Shown here one piece after another: positions 18,282 to 26,558 of a DNA stretch of 64,000 nucleotides. Position 1 is the stretch's first letter, and every line of letters begins with the position of its first letter. The translations under genes and the position numbers were made by a program. The notes under the pieces were generated by a model. It was given only the letters and a program-made list of their open reading frames with translations. It did no database searches and had not been told where the DNA came from. Origin of the DNA: HXMU1420-2 sp017643305 (GTDB taxonomy: Bacteria > Pseudomonadota > Alphaproteobacteria > Rhodobacterales > Rhodobacteraceae); assembly GCA_965217135.1 (NCBI GenBank), contig OZ244249.1:1-64000 (forward strand), in the 5' to 3' direction.

Positions 18282-18643
18282 TGCTCGCCACCCTGCCCAC
18301 AGCAGCATGGGCCAAGGTCTGTGACAAGGAGCGTCCGGACTGGAACGGCACGCCGGTCACGGCGGTAGGCGAAGCGATTGCGCTGTTCAGCAACCCTGTC
18401 TCTCTGGTCCTACTCTTGGTCACGGCGCTAGCGGTCCGGTTCCGCAGCCAATGGGGCGCGCTTGCAGTCTGTTTGGCATGGACCGGCTGGGTGTCGCTGG
18501 TTGCGTTTATGGACACGGGCGGCATACGCAGCGCGGCACTGGCCGAAGGCTGCATCGGGTCGCCGACCCTCTTCATCGTGATTGCATGTACCTTGTGCGT
18601 GGCCGCCGTGATCTACACTGCGCCGCGCCCGGCCAAGGAATAA
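18257..18643 (+). CDS. Small membrane protein with signal-like N-terminus, coupled to dnaX
   Basis: Protein of 128 residues that I cannot name. The N-terminus (MGPLRRGLMLATLPTAAWAK) looks like a signal peptide and is followed by a Cys, then three hydrophobic segments (about 45-62, 67-85 and 105-122) with two further Cys between the last two. The 18257 ATG overlaps the end of dnaX; a second ATG at 18281 overlaps the dnaX stop as TGATG and also has a purine-rich site (AAGAGGA) upstream. The longer form is preferred because it gives the basic n-region. It is followed by ybaB, so it sits within the replication/repair operon. Confidence 0.65.
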   Translation: MGPLRRGLMLATLPTAAWAKVCDKERPDWNGTPVTAVGEAIALFSNPVSLVLLLVTALAVRFRSQWGALAVCLAWTGWVSLVAFMDTGGIRSAALAEGCIGSPTLFIVIACTLCVAAVIYTAPRPAKE

Positions 18644-18719
18644 CCGCGCGCCTTGACCTTGCCCCGCGCCGGGTCAGCCCGTATCTACCCTGTCAAACCT
18701 GAAGAATGGGAGCAGCGAC

Positions 18720-19073
18720 ATGCTGAAAGGATTAGGCGGCCTGGGTGGTCTGGGCGACATGGGCAAGATGATGAAGGCGGCGCAGGAAATGCAGCAAAAA
18801 ATGGCTGACCTGCAAGAAGAAATGCACGCCATGACCGTCGAAGGCGAAAGCGGCGCGGGCTTGGTCAAGGCCGTGTGCTCTTGCAAGGGTGAGCTGAAGT
18901 CGCTGGACATTGACCCGTCGATCTTCAATGCCGACGACAAGGAAGTGGTCGAAGACCTGATCCTGGCCGCGATCAAAGATGCGCAAGGCAAGGCCTCGGC
19001 AAAGGCGCAGGAAGAAATGGGCAAGATCACCGAAAGCATGGGTCTGCCCAAGGACATGAAGCTGCCGTTCTGA
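18720..19073 (+). CDS. ybaB: YbaB/EbfC family nucleoid-associated protein
   Basis: DNA-binding protein of 117 residues, typically a dimer with a tweezer shape. A glycine-rich start (LKGLGGLGGLGDM) is followed by a methionine- and glutamine-rich helix (MMKAAQEMQQKMADLQEEM), a central sheet (VEGESGAGLVKAVCSCKGEL, where other members have a similar GGGLV), and a C-terminal helix. Its position between dnaX and recR is the classic arrangement in bacteria. Confidence 0.92.
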   Translation: MLKGLGGLGGLGDMGKMMKAAQEMQQKMADLQEEMHAMTVEGESGAGLVKAVCSCKGELKSLDIDPSIFNADDKEVVEDLILAAIKDAQGKASAKAQEEMGKITESMGLPKDMKLPF

Positions 19074-19104
19074 GGTTTTTCAGGCTTCAGCAATCGCTGG
19101 GAGC

Positions 19105-19141
19105 GGGGCAGGGGACGCTGCCCCCCATGGCCGTTGGCCAT
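19105..19141 (+). repeat. Two adjacent perfect hairpins between ybaB and recR
   Basis: GGGGCAG (19105-19111) pairs with CTGCCCC (19118-19124), and ATGGCC (19127-19132) pairs with GGCCAT (19136-19141). No T-tract follows either. They lie 100 bases before recR and could be an attenuating or processing element between ybaB and recR, or a dispersed intergenic repeat; function unknown. Confidence 0.5.
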
Positions 19142-19245
19142 TCACCCCAGAGGTATCCGAAAACAGAAGAATACCGGGGGTCTGGTGTTGATCGGTCTGC
19201 CGGTTCCGTACAGAATCGCGCCAGACAAGGTGAGCAGGGCAGGAC

Positions 19246-19839
19246 ATGAGCAGCAGCACCGGCATTGATCGTCTGATCGACCTGATGGCCAAACTGCCGG
19301 GGCTCGGCCCCCGGTCGGCGCGCCGCGCTGTGTTGCACCTGATCCGTAAACGCGCCGTTCTGCTGGGGCCTTTGGCCGAAGCCATGGCAGAGGTCGCGGC
19401 AACGGCGCGGGAATGCCTGAATTGCGGCAATGTGGGCACGTCGGACATCTGTGACATCTGTCAGGACCCCGTCCGCGCCAATGGTGAGCTGTGCGTGGTC
19501 GAAGACGTGGCCGACCTGTGGGCTATGGAACGCGCACAGGTCTTCAAGGGCCGCTATCACGTACTAGGCGGCACACTCAGCGCACTTGACGCGGTGGGGC
19601 CCGAAGACCTGCGAATCCCCCGTCTGGTCGACCGGGTGGGCGAGGAAGAGATTTCCGAGGTCATCCTCGCCCTGAACGCCACGATTGATGGTCAGACCAC
19701 CGCGCATTACATCGCCGATCAGTTAGGCAGCCAGGTCAGGCTGACTTCGCTGGCGCAGGGCGTGCCAATTGGGGGGGAGCTGGATTACCTCGACGACGGG
19801 ACCATCACCGCCGCTTTGCGGGCGCGGAAGGAAATCTAG
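19246..19839 (+). CDS. recR: Recombination mediator RecR
   Basis: Works with RecF and RecO to load RecA onto gapped DNA. An N-terminal helix-hairpin-helix (LIDLMAKLPGLGPRSARRAV) is followed by the four-cysteine zinc finger CLNCGNVGTSDICDICQD (about 57-74) and a Toprim domain with CVVEDVADLWAMER. At 197 residues it is of standard length. Confidence 0.95.
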   Translation: MSSSTGIDRLIDLMAKLPGLGPRSARRAVLHLIRKRAVLLGPLAEAMAEVAATARECLNCGNVGTSDICDICQDPVRANGELCVVEDVADLWAMERAQVFKGRYHVLGGTLSALDAVGPEDLRIPRLVDRVGEEEISEVILALNATIDGQTTAHYIADQLGSQVRLTSLAQGVPIGGELDYLDDGTITAALRARKEI

Positions 19840-19842
19840 GTC

Positions 19843-20892
19843 CTATCCGCCATAAAAGCTGCGGAGCCCTTCGCTGGCGCAATCCAGCGCGGCATCGTCT
19901 ACATCCTTGTGCAGAACCATGCGGATCGCGCCTTTGCCTCCGCCAATCACCACGCCCTTGGCGGCCATGTGGCTGCGCAGTGCGTCGTTGGACCCGTCGG
20001 CAGGTGTGAAGAACACCATGTTGGTGTCCTGCGTAACCGACCCGGCCCCGAGACCCTGCAACATATCGGAAAATTGCTGCGCGCGCGCGTGATCGTCCGC
20101 GAGCCGCGCAACGTTGTTTTCCAGCGCATAAAGCCCTGCCGCGGCCAGAACCCCGGACTGGCGCATGCCACCGCCCAGCATCTTTCGGCACCGGCGCGCC
20201 CGCTTGATCAGATCCTGTGTCCCAACAAGAACCGACCCGGCGGGTGTGCCCAGCCCTTTGGACAGGCAAACAGAAATTGTATCGGCCAGCCCTGCCAGAT
20301 CAGGCGCTGCGCAGCCAAGCGCGGTGATCGCGTTGAAAAACCGGGCGCCATCCAAATGTACGCCCAGTCCCGCCTCCCGCGCGGTCCCCGCGGCGGCGGC
20401 CATGACCTCCAGCGGGATAGCGCGGCCATTATGGGTGTTTTCTAGGCTGACCAGCCGCGTGACAGCAAAGTGGGAATCATCGTCCTTCACAGCATCTCGA
20501 ATGCTATCGGGGTCCAGCCCGCCATCCGGCCGCACAGGCAAAGGGCACAGCGCGATAGACGCCAGCACCGACGCACCCTGCGCTTCGTACGTATAAACGT
20601 GGTACGGGCGGCCTACCAACGCTTCCTCGCCGCGCCCACAATGGGCCATCAGCGCGGTCAGGTTGCTTTGCGTGCCGGTCGGCAGGAACAGACCGGCCTC
20701 TTTCCCCAGCCTTTCGGCCAGCTCGCATTCCAGCCGGTTGATCTGCGGGTCCTCGCCATACACATCATCGCCCAGCTCCGCGCTGGCCATAGCGGCGCGC
20801 ATGGCGGCATCCGGCTGGGTAACCGTATCGCTGCGCAGGTCACAGACTGGGCGGTTGCCTGTCATCTGCTTTGAGTTGGCATATTGGTTCAT
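19843..20892 (-). CDS. ltaE: Low-specificity L-threonine aldolase
   Basis: PLP enzyme of fold type I that cleaves L-threonine and L-allo-threonine to glycine and acetaldehyde. The N-terminal signature is LRSDTVTQPDAAMRAAM, the substrate-side LENTHNG is present, and the PLP lysine lies in CLSKGLGTPAGS. 349 residues. GGAGG is 6 bases before the ATG at 20892. The gene is convergent with recR, with stop codons almost touching. No operon partner on this strand. Confidence 0.9.
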   Translation of the reverse strand: MNQYANSKQMTGNRPVCDLRSDTVTQPDAAMRAAMASAELGDDVYGEDPQINRLECELAERLGKEAGLFLPTGTQSNLTALMAHCGRGEEALVGRPYHVYTYEAQGASVLASIALCPLPVRPDGGLDPDSIRDAVKDDDSHFAVTRLVSLENTHNGRAIPLEVMAAAAGTAREAGLGVHLDGARFFNAITALGCAAPDLAGLADTISVCLSKGLGTPAGSVLVGTQDLIKRARRCRKMLGGGMRQSGVLAAAGLYALENNVARLADDHARAQQFSDMLQGLGAGSVTQDTNMVFFTPADGSNDALRSHMAAKGVVIGGGKGAIRMVLHKDVDDAALDCASEGLRSFYGG

Positions 20893-20976
20893 GGCAGGCC
20901 TCCGGCAGACGGGCCACCCGCACGGCGGCCCATCCTGTCACATTAGGTTCTGATCCGGAGGCTGACCAGAGCACTC

Positions 20977-21732
20977 TTACCGCTCTTCGTCTTCGTCCTC
21001 ATCCCCACCGCCGGCGGGCAGGTTAAAGAAGCTGTCTGCATCAACGATGGGCTCATCCTTGTCGCCGTCTTCCTCAGTGTTGCCAAGGGTGAAGGTTTCT
21101 AGCCCCTCGATCGCAGTCGGGATCTTGGGCTCGGCTTCCATACCCAGCGACTGTTCTGTGCTTACCAGCTTGCGACGTTCATCGTCTGTCATCAGCTCGC
21201 CGTCAGCGGCCTTTTTCGCGGCGGCCTTCTGGACCACAGCGTCCAGCTCACCCTGTTTACACAGACCCAGCGCTACCGGATCAATCGGCTGGATGTTGGC
21301 GATGTTCCAATGGGTGCGTTCGCGGATCGCCTGAATGGTCGGCTTGGTGGTGCCGATCAACTTGGAAATCTGCGCATCGGTTAGCTCCGGGTGGAACTTG
21401 ACCAGCCACAGGATCGATGCCGGACGGTCTTGCCGTTTGGACAGTGGGGTATAGCGAGGCCCGCGGCGCTTTTCTTCGCCCTGGGCAGCAGGGTTATACT
21501 TCAGCTGCAGTTTGTGCAGTGGGCTTTTTTCTGCAGCATCAATTTCCTCCTGCGTCAGCTGGTTGTTGGCGATTGGGTCGAACCCCTTGACGCCAGCAGC
21601 GACGTCACCATCGGCGATGCCCTGTACTTCCAGTTCGTGCAGCCCAACGAAATCGGCAATCTGCTTGAACGAAATCGTCGTGTTGTCCACCAGCCAGACG
21701 GCGGTTGCCTTGGCCATGAGAGGCTTTGCCAT
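20977..21732 (-). CDS. trcR: Cell cycle transcriptional regulator TrcR (DUF1013)
   Basis: Cytoplasmic regulator of 251 residues found in alphaproteobacteria. The N-terminal part (MAKATAVWLVDNTTISFKQI) and the segment ISKLIGTTKPTIQAIRERTH resemble two helix-turn-helix units; the central part is basic (EEKRRGPRYTPLSKRQ) and the C-terminus is acidic. Studies of the family link TrcR to cell-cycle gene expression. The ATG at 21732 has AAGGAG 7 bases upstream, so the longer open frame was not used. Confidence 0.85.
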   Translation of the reverse strand: MAKPLMAKATAVWLVDNTTISFKQIADFVGLHELEVQGIADGDVAAGVKGFDPIANNQLTQEEIDAAEKSPLHKLQLKYNPAAQGEEKRRGPRYTPLSKRQDRPASILWLVKFHPELTDAQISKLIGTTKPTIQAIRERTHWNIANIQPIDPVALGLCKQGELDAVVQKAAAKKAADGELMTDDERRKLVSTEQSLGMEAEPKIPTAIEGLETFTLGNTEEDGDKDEPIVDADSFFNLPAGGGDEDEDEER

Positions 21733-21876
21733 AAGTCGTCTCCTTGCAATTATACGACGCACAGTTTTCACCCGCGCCTGGGCTGCAGGCTGTCCCGGTT
21801 TTCGCCGGGACGGGTTACCGTTGTCGGGGAACTACCGGCGTATATAGTCGTGCCGGACGACGAAGGGAAGAGTTGA

Positions 21877-22500
21877 ATGCGTTGGGTGATGCTGTGGCTG
21901 TTGACGGCCCTGCCTGCCTTGGCCGAAGGCGAAAAGGCAGGGGAATTTGATTATTACGTGCTGTCGCTCAGCTGGTCACCGAATTGGTGTCAGTTGGAAG
22001 GCAAAGCCCGCCAGTCCGAACAATGCGAAGAAGATCATGGCTGGATTCTGCATGGTCTGTGGCCTCAGTTCCATCGCGGCTACCCTTCCTATTGCCGTAC
22101 GATTGAACGCGCGCCGTCCCGCGGCATGACCGCTGATATGGCCGATATCATGGGCACGTCTGGTCTGGCGTGGCACCAATGGAAGAAACATGGCACCTGC
22201 ACCGGGCTTAACGCGACGGACTACTATGCCCTGTCGCGGGAGGCGTATGGCCGTATCACCCGACCTGCGGTGTTCCGCAAACTTGACCAGTCGGTGAAAC
22301 TGCCCGCACGTGTGGTGGAGCAGGCGTTTCTTAAGGATAATCCGCAGATCGAACCTGACGGGCTAACCGTGACCTGCCGAGATGGACATATTCAGGAGGC
22401 GCGCATTTGCCTATCTCGCGACCTGGCTCCGGTACCTTGCGGCCAGGATGTCGTGCGTGATTGCACTCTGACAGATGCGTTTTTCCATCCGGTCGACTGA
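21877..22500 (+). CDS. Secreted ribonuclease T2
   Basis: Endoribonuclease of the RNase T2/I family that makes 2',3'-cyclic phosphate ends. A short signal peptide (MRWVMLWLLTALPALAEG) is followed by the two catalytic blocks: CAS1 HGLWPQF (about 57-63) and CAS2 WHQWKKHGTC (about 100-109), each with its catalytic His. Six or more Cys would form disulfides. It would act in the periplasm or outside the cell. The ATG follows GGGAAGAGTTGA. Confidence 0.92.
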   Translation: MRWVMLWLLTALPALAEGEKAGEFDYYVLSLSWSPNWCQLEGKARQSEQCEEDHGWILHGLWPQFHRGYPSYCRTIERAPSRGMTADMADIMGTSGLAWHQWKKHGTCTGLNATDYYALSREAYGRITRPAVFRKLDQSVKLPARVVEQAFLKDNPQIEPDGLTVTCRDGHIQEARICLSRDLAPVPCGQDVVRDCTLTDAFFHPVD

Positions 22501-22506
22501 CCCGGT

Positions 22507-23079
22507 TCAAGTCCGATGGGGGTCGTTTTCCGGCAAAGCGTCCCGCAGACTATCAAAACTTTTCCATTCTGGTTTACGCCCAACCCCAGTTTCATCCGGC
22601 AAAAATGGCGACTCCGCCGCATGTTGCAGATCGGGGATGTAGCGGGGGCAGTTCGGAAATATCTCTTCCGCCGTCAGGTGCACGGTCAGCTTGGTGCCGG
22701 TAGGCGTATCGGTATCGACCAGTCTGCAGGACCCGTTGACGCGCAATCGGCGCGGATCATCCCCGAACCGTAGAAACAACAGCCCGGCGCGGCCTGACCG
22801 CAGAATGTTTCCCATGCTGCGATACATGGAATTGCCGTCCAGATCGGTCCATTCCAACGCATTCGGTCCCGTTACCCGGACAAACCCGCGCAGACCGCCT
22901 TTGAACGAGCAATCCACACTGTCCCCGTGCGCAGTTGCGAGGAAAAAGAACTCTGCCTCTTCGATAAACGCCTTGTCTTCATCCCGGAACCCGGGCAGCC
23001 GCCGATGCTTTTCCAGTGCATCGGACAAGCGCCGACCATCGAACCGGTCCTGCAGTTCCCGGTGCCCGTCGTGGAACAT
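22507..23079 (-). CDS. Pyridoxamine 5'-phosphate oxidase-like (FMN-binding split-barrel) protein
   Basis: Protein of about 190 residues in the PNPOx-like fold. Visible blocks are FFFLATAHGDSVDCSFKGG (first strands), WTDLDGNSMYRSMGNI and VNGSCRLV, which correspond to the flavin- and cofactor-binding strands. It is not PdxH itself; relatives are annotated only as pyridoxamine oxidase family. The start at ATG 23079 avoids overlap with the upstream gene. Its stop is 6 bases from the convergent RNase T2 stop. Confidence 0.75.
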   Translation of the reverse strand: MFHDGHRELQDRFDGRRLSDALEKHRRLPGFRDEDKAFIEEAEFFFLATAHGDSVDCSFKGGLRGFVRVTGPNALEWTDLDGNSMYRSMGNILRSGRAGLLFLRFGDDPRRLRVNGSCRLVDTDTPTGTKLTVHLTAEEIFPNCPRYIPDLQHAAESPFLPDETGVGRKPEWKSFDSLRDALPENDPHRT

Positions 23080-23110
23080 GCTTTTCAGTGTCAAACTATC
23101 CCACCTCTTC

Positions 23111-23581
23111 CTAGCATTGAATGGCTGCTTCCAGCCCGACATATGTGCCGCCCAGATCGATTGCCATGACCTCACCATTCGCGTTGTAAAGCGTCAGGGT
23201 ATATTTCTCGGCGATGGCGAACAAGAAATCCGGGTTGTCGAAATAGATATCCGCGTCGGGCACGTCATTCAGGTAGATGTCCGTTGCAACCCCAGTGAAT
23301 ACATCACCGTCCAGGTCAAATTCGATAACGCCCCAAGCATAGTTGAAGGCGGTGATGTACCCCATGCCTTCGTTCCTGTCGAACCCGATCCGCACGACTG
23401 AACCATCCTGATACGCGGCCTGGATCAGGCATCCATTCCCCATGGTCGGGTCAATCATGACGTCCCATCCCCCAGCGCCGCCACCAGAAAAGGCGCATGC
23501 AGCAACGCCAAAACGTATGCCACGATCCGAACGGTTTCTGGAGACAATTGTTTTCAGGGGGCAGATTGTCAGCGGGGACAA
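23111..23581 (-). CDS. Uncharacterised protein with MGNGCLIQ motif, paralogue of the gene at 33372; N-terminus probably disrupted
   Basis: From residue 39 on (GWDVMIDPTMGNGCLIQ) the protein closely parallels the product at 33372-33863: SVVRIGFD versus SVVRIGYD, GYITAFNYAWG versus GYVTVFDRKWG, FDLDG in both, and NGEVMAIDLGG versus NGHVMDINLHG. The family is not recognised. In this frame there is no ATG or GTG upstream of the conserved part, only a TTG at 23581. A neighbouring frame starting at GTG 23523 encodes a hydrophobic signal-like stretch (VLALLHAPFLVAAL) that runs into the conserved part if one G is added to the run of five G at about 23468-23472. The start given here is therefore nominal. 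Confidence 0.5.
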   Translation of the reverse strand: MSPLTICPLKTIVSRNRSDRGIRFGVAACAFSGGGAGGWDVMIDPTMGNGCLIQAAYQDGSVVRIGFDRNEGMGYITAFNYAWGVIEFDLDGDVFTGVATDIYLNDVPDADIYFDNPDFLFAIAEKYTLTLYNANGEVMAIDLGGTYVGLEAAIQC

Positions 23582-23584
23582 CCA

Positions 23585-24199
23585 TCAGGTGCCGGATTTT
23601 TTGCCGATACGGGGCTCTTCACCTGCGCGCAGACGGGCGATGTTGGCCGAATGTCGCCAGAACACCAGCAGGCTCAGGAGAACCGCCAATACGACCCCAC
23701 CGGGATAGCCCAGCAAAACCGTCCACACGACGCTCGACGCGGCTGCAACCAGCGCGCCCATGGACGAAATCCGCGTGACTGCCGCCGCCGCCAGCCAGGT
23801 TAGGCAGCATGCCACGCCAACTGGCCAGGCCAGCGCCAGCCAAAGGCCCAGAAACGTGGCAACGCCCTTGCCGCCCTTGAACCCCAGCCAGACTGGGAAA
23901 CAATGGCCGACAAAGGCCGCAAGCCCCGCCAGTTGCACCGCGTCTTCGCCCGCAAATGCCCGCGCCAGAAAAATCGCCACAGCGCCCTTGCCCGCGTCAA
24001 AGATCAACGTCAGCGCTGCTGCGGCCTTGTTGCCGGTACGCAGCACATTGGTTGCCCCTATGTTGCCAGACCCAATGCCTCGCAGGTTTCCCAGCCCGAA
24101 TAACCGTGCCGATACCATGCCAAACGGGATCGACCCCAGCCCGTAACCGATGATCGCCCACAGCAGCAGCTGGGTCAGGGAGCTTTCAATAATTGGCAT
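23585..24199 (-). CDS. plsY: Glycerol-3-phosphate acyltransferase PlsY
   Basis: Integral inner-membrane enzyme that transfers acyl from acyl-phosphate to glycerol 3-phosphate, the first step of phospholipid synthesis. Five hydrophobic segments alternate with the conserved loops GSIPFGMVSARLFG, GSGNIGATNVLRTGNK and FKGGKGVATFLG. 204 residues, normal length. The ATG overlaps the pyrC' stop codon (TGATG), so it is last in the pyrB-pyrC'-plsY operon. Confidence 0.94.
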   Translation of the reverse strand: MPIIESSLTQLLLWAIIGYGLGSIPFGMVSARLFGLGNLRGIGSGNIGATNVLRTGNKAAAALTLIFDAGKGAVAIFLARAFAGEDAVQLAGLAAFVGHCFPVWLGFKGGKGVATFLGLWLALAWPVGVACCLTWLAAAAVTRISSMGALVAAASSVVWTVLLGYPGGVVLAVLLSLLVFWRHSANIARLRAGEEPRIGKKSGT

Positions 24200-25479
24200 C
24201 AGGATTTCCGGTACACTTCTTGGCCTGCCACATACGTCGCCAGCACCCTACCCTGAAGCAGCTGACCATCAAACGGCGTGTTCTTGGATTTCGAATGCAA
24301 CTTGAACCGGTCCATGACAAATGGCGCACCGGGATCAAACAGAACCAGATCTGCTGGCGCACCCGCAGAAAGCCGCCCGCCCGGCAAACCCAGCCGCCGG
24401 GCCGGGTTCAGCGCCATCGCCCGGAACAGCGTGGGCAGGTCCAGCATATCCGCATGATACAAACGCAGCGCCGCAGGCAGCAGCGTTTCCAAGGCCACTG
24501 CACCGCTTGCAGCCTCTTCAAACGGCAAACGTTTGGATTCCTCGTCCTGCGGCGTGTGCATCGACGAAATGATGTCGAGCAGCCCGCTGCGCACCGCTTC
24601 CACTGTGGCCACACGGTCCTCTTCCGCTCTCAGCGGTGGCTTGACCTTGAAGAAAGTGCGGTAATCCGCGACATCCAGCTCATTCAGCGTCAGATGGTGG
24701 ATGGATGTGCCAGCGGTGATGTCATGCCCGTTGCCCTTGGCCCGTTCCAGCGCGGGCAGGGCGCGCGCGGTGGTGATCTGGTCGGCATGATAGCGCGCGC
24801 CGGTCATCTCCACTAACCCGATGTCGCGGTCCAGCCCAATCCGTTCCGCCATGGGCGACACACCGGCCACTCCCCGCAGGCTGGCAAACTTGCCGGACGT
24901 GGCCGCTGCACCATGGCTCAACCCCGGTTCCTGAGGATGCGCCACCACCAGCGCGCCCAGCGACCGTGCATAGGTTAGCGCGCGGGTGAACACCTTGGTG
25001 TTTTCGATCACGCGGTCACAATCGGTAAACGCCACCGCCCCGGCATCCAGAAGGAAGCCGATTTCTGTCATCTCGCGCCCATCGCGCCCTTTGGTTAGTG
25101 CGGCCATGGTGCGCACATTCACCGGCGCGGTTTCTGCAGCGCGGCGGGACACAAATTCCAGCGTTTCGGGATTATCGATGGCGGGGCTGGTATCGGGCCG
25201 GGTGACAATGGTCGTGACCCCACCTGCCGCCGCTGCCAGTCCGGCCGACCGAAAGCTTTCCTTGTGCCGTTCCCCCGGTTCGCAAACCTTCACGCCAATA
25301 TCCACGATCCCCGGCGCCAGCATCCGCCCACCGCAATCCACCTCCTCGGCCTCGGGCGCCAGATCGCCCGGCGCCAACTGTGCTGCGATCTGGCCATCGC
25401 GCACCAGCAACTGACCTTGGTGCACGGTACCGGCCTCCGGATCGATCAGGTGGGCGTTGGAAAACAGGATATCTCGCAT
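24199..25479 (-). CDS. pyrC: PyrC': dihydroorotase-like, probably non-catalytic partner of aspartate carbamoyltransferase
   Basis: Amidohydrolase-fold protein of 426 residues in the dihydroorotase family (LAPGIVDIG, and the C-terminal NPARRLGLPGG with PADLVLFDP). The key residues are missing: where active enzymes have the metal-binding HxH (DxHVHLREPG) this protein reads DIGVKVCEPG, and the catalytic DHAPH block is replaced by SSMHTPQDEE. This matches the inactive PyrC' proteins that assemble with PyrB in several bacteria (known for Pseudomonas). I infer a structural or regulatory role; a true dihydroorotase should be encoded elsewhere. Confidence 0.88.
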   Translation of the reverse strand: MRDILFSNAHLIDPEAGTVHQGQLLVRDGQIAAQLAPGDLAPEAEEVDCGGRMLAPGIVDIGVKVCEPGERHKESFRSAGLAAAAGGVTTIVTRPDTSPAIDNPETLEFVSRRAAETAPVNVRTMAALTKGRDGREMTEIGFLLDAGAVAFTDCDRVIENTKVFTRALTYARSLGALVVAHPQEPGLSHGAAATSGKFASLRGVAGVSPMAERIGLDRDIGLVEMTGARYHADQITTARALPALERAKGNGHDITAGTSIHHLTLNELDVADYRTFFKVKPPLRAEEDRVATVEAVRSGLLDIISSMHTPQDEESKRLPFEEAASGAVALETLLPAALRLYHADMLDLPTLFRAMALNPARRLGLPGGRLSAGAPADLVLFDPGAPFVMDRFKLHSKSKNTPFDGQLLQGRVLATYVAGQEVYRKS

Positions 25480-25500
25480 CGGCGGGCCTTTGGGTTCAGC

Positions 25501-26037
25501 TCAGAAAACAACAAGGGCAAAGATCAGAACGAACAGTACCAAAAACAGCATGAAAACAGCCGCACCGATCCGGCGGGCGTTTGACCGGCGGGCACGGGGC
25601 GCAGTGGCCACACCGCTGCCCGGCCGCGCACTTTGGGTTTCAATTGGCCCGTTGCTGGACCAGTCGGTGGGCGTTTCGGAATAAGCTCCGACCAGCGTCA
25701 GCTGCGCGGTTGGGGAAATCTGGGCCTCCTGCCCGCCGAACGCCTTGCTCAACACCACAACGACGTGACCCTCCAGCGCATCCAGCCGCTCGCGTTCCGG
25801 TTCGATCATGGCTTCAGGTACGCCGCACCCGTCAGTCAGGTAATCTGCCAGCCCGATACCTGCCAGGTCGCTCAGCGGAAAGGCTTCGACAAACTCCGCC
25901 TCAAGCCCCTGGACCCCCAACGCCGCGTCCAGCGCGCGGGGCGTCTTCAATGCCTGCGCTTCACCAGCTTCGATGGTCAGACTGAACACCCGCACCACCC
26001 CACGTTCCCCGGCGCGTACGATCAACGGGTCGATCAT
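25501..26037 (-). CDS. Uncharacterised C-terminally membrane-anchored protein in the pyr operon
   Basis: 178 residues, family not recognised. The N-terminal 140 residues are soluble and acidic with a plausible alpha/beta composition; a basic stretch (RARRSNARR) then leads to one strongly hydrophobic segment (AAVFMLFLVLFVLIFALVVF) at the very C-terminus. This tail-anchor layout puts the soluble domain in the cytoplasm. Its ATG overlaps the stop of the upstream gene (ATGA) and it ends 21 bases before pyrC', so it is co-transcribed and probably translationally coupled. Confidence 0.75.
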   Translation of the reverse strand: MIDPLIVRAGERGVVRVFSLTIEAGEAQALKTPRALDAALGVQGLEAEFVEAFPLSDLAGIGLADYLTDGCGVPEAMIEPERERLDALEGHVVVVLSKAFGGQEAQISPTAQLTLVGAYSETPTDWSSNGPIETQSARPGSGVATAPRARRSNARRIGAAVFMLFLVLFVLIFALVVF

Positions 26038-26558
26038 CTCTGCTGCTCCTGGATGTCGCGGAACATGCGATACACCTTTTCCCCGTCCGTGATCCGTTCA
26101 AACCCGATCTTCTTGCGGATGCTCGTGTTCTTGTTTCGGCGCACCTCTTCGGCAAACCAGACCGAGGCCGGATCGCCCGGCGCAAAATCCAGAACCGTGT
26201 CATCTGTGATTGGATAACTCTTCAGGCTGCGGCGACCGATGGGCATGTCGGTCGCGATAAACGCCCGTCGGTCGGTCAGCGTGTACCATGTGTGACGTCG
26301 CACGAAGACACCCCAAAAAATAGCGCCAAACGACAGGCCCAGCCCAACCGAAAAATGGATCAAACCGAATGCCCAGAAAAACCCGCCCGCCGCGCTGGCC
26401 ATGATCATCCAGAACAACGCAAATCCGGCAAAGACAAGCCCGAACAGGAAGGTGACAATATTGGCTGGGCGAAACACGATCTTCGCATCAGGCCGCCCCT
26501 GCCAAAGGATCTTTTCTCCTGTGTCCAGGATGCCTTCCCAACCGGCAGGCGCGGTCAT
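26034..26558 (-). CDS. Membrane protein with bacterial PH-like domain in the pyr operon
   Basis: 174 residues. The first part (ILDTGEKILWQGRPDAKIVF) resembles the opening of bacterial PH-domain membrane proteins. Two membrane segments follow (about 31-52 and 57-83), and then WYTLTDRRAFIATDMPIG, the typical strand pattern of a bPH-like domain. It overlaps the pyrB stop codon (ATGA) and is overlapped by the next gene. The link to pyrimidine synthesis is only by position; it might tether or regulate the PyrB-PyrC' complex at the membrane. Confidence 0.78.
   Translation of the reverse strand: MTAPAGWEGILDTGEKILWQGRPDAKIVFRPANIVTFLFGLVFAGFALFWMIMASAAGGFFWAFGLIHFSVGLGLSFGAIFWGVFVRRHTWYTLTDRRAFIATDMPIGRRSLKSYPITDDTVLDFAPGDPASVWFAEEVRRNKNTSIRKKIGFERITDGEKVYRMFRDIQEQQR

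Noticed and set aside
19074..19245. Possible riboswitch or small RNA between ybaB and recR
   Set aside because: Two neat hairpins exist, but no known aptamer core, promoter or T-tract; recorded only as hairpins.
22501..22530. T-loop-like sequence GGTTCAAGTCC just after RNase T2
   Set aside because: No acceptor stem, D-arm or anticodon arm could be folded around it, and it lies in the tail of converging coding regions. Not a tRNA.
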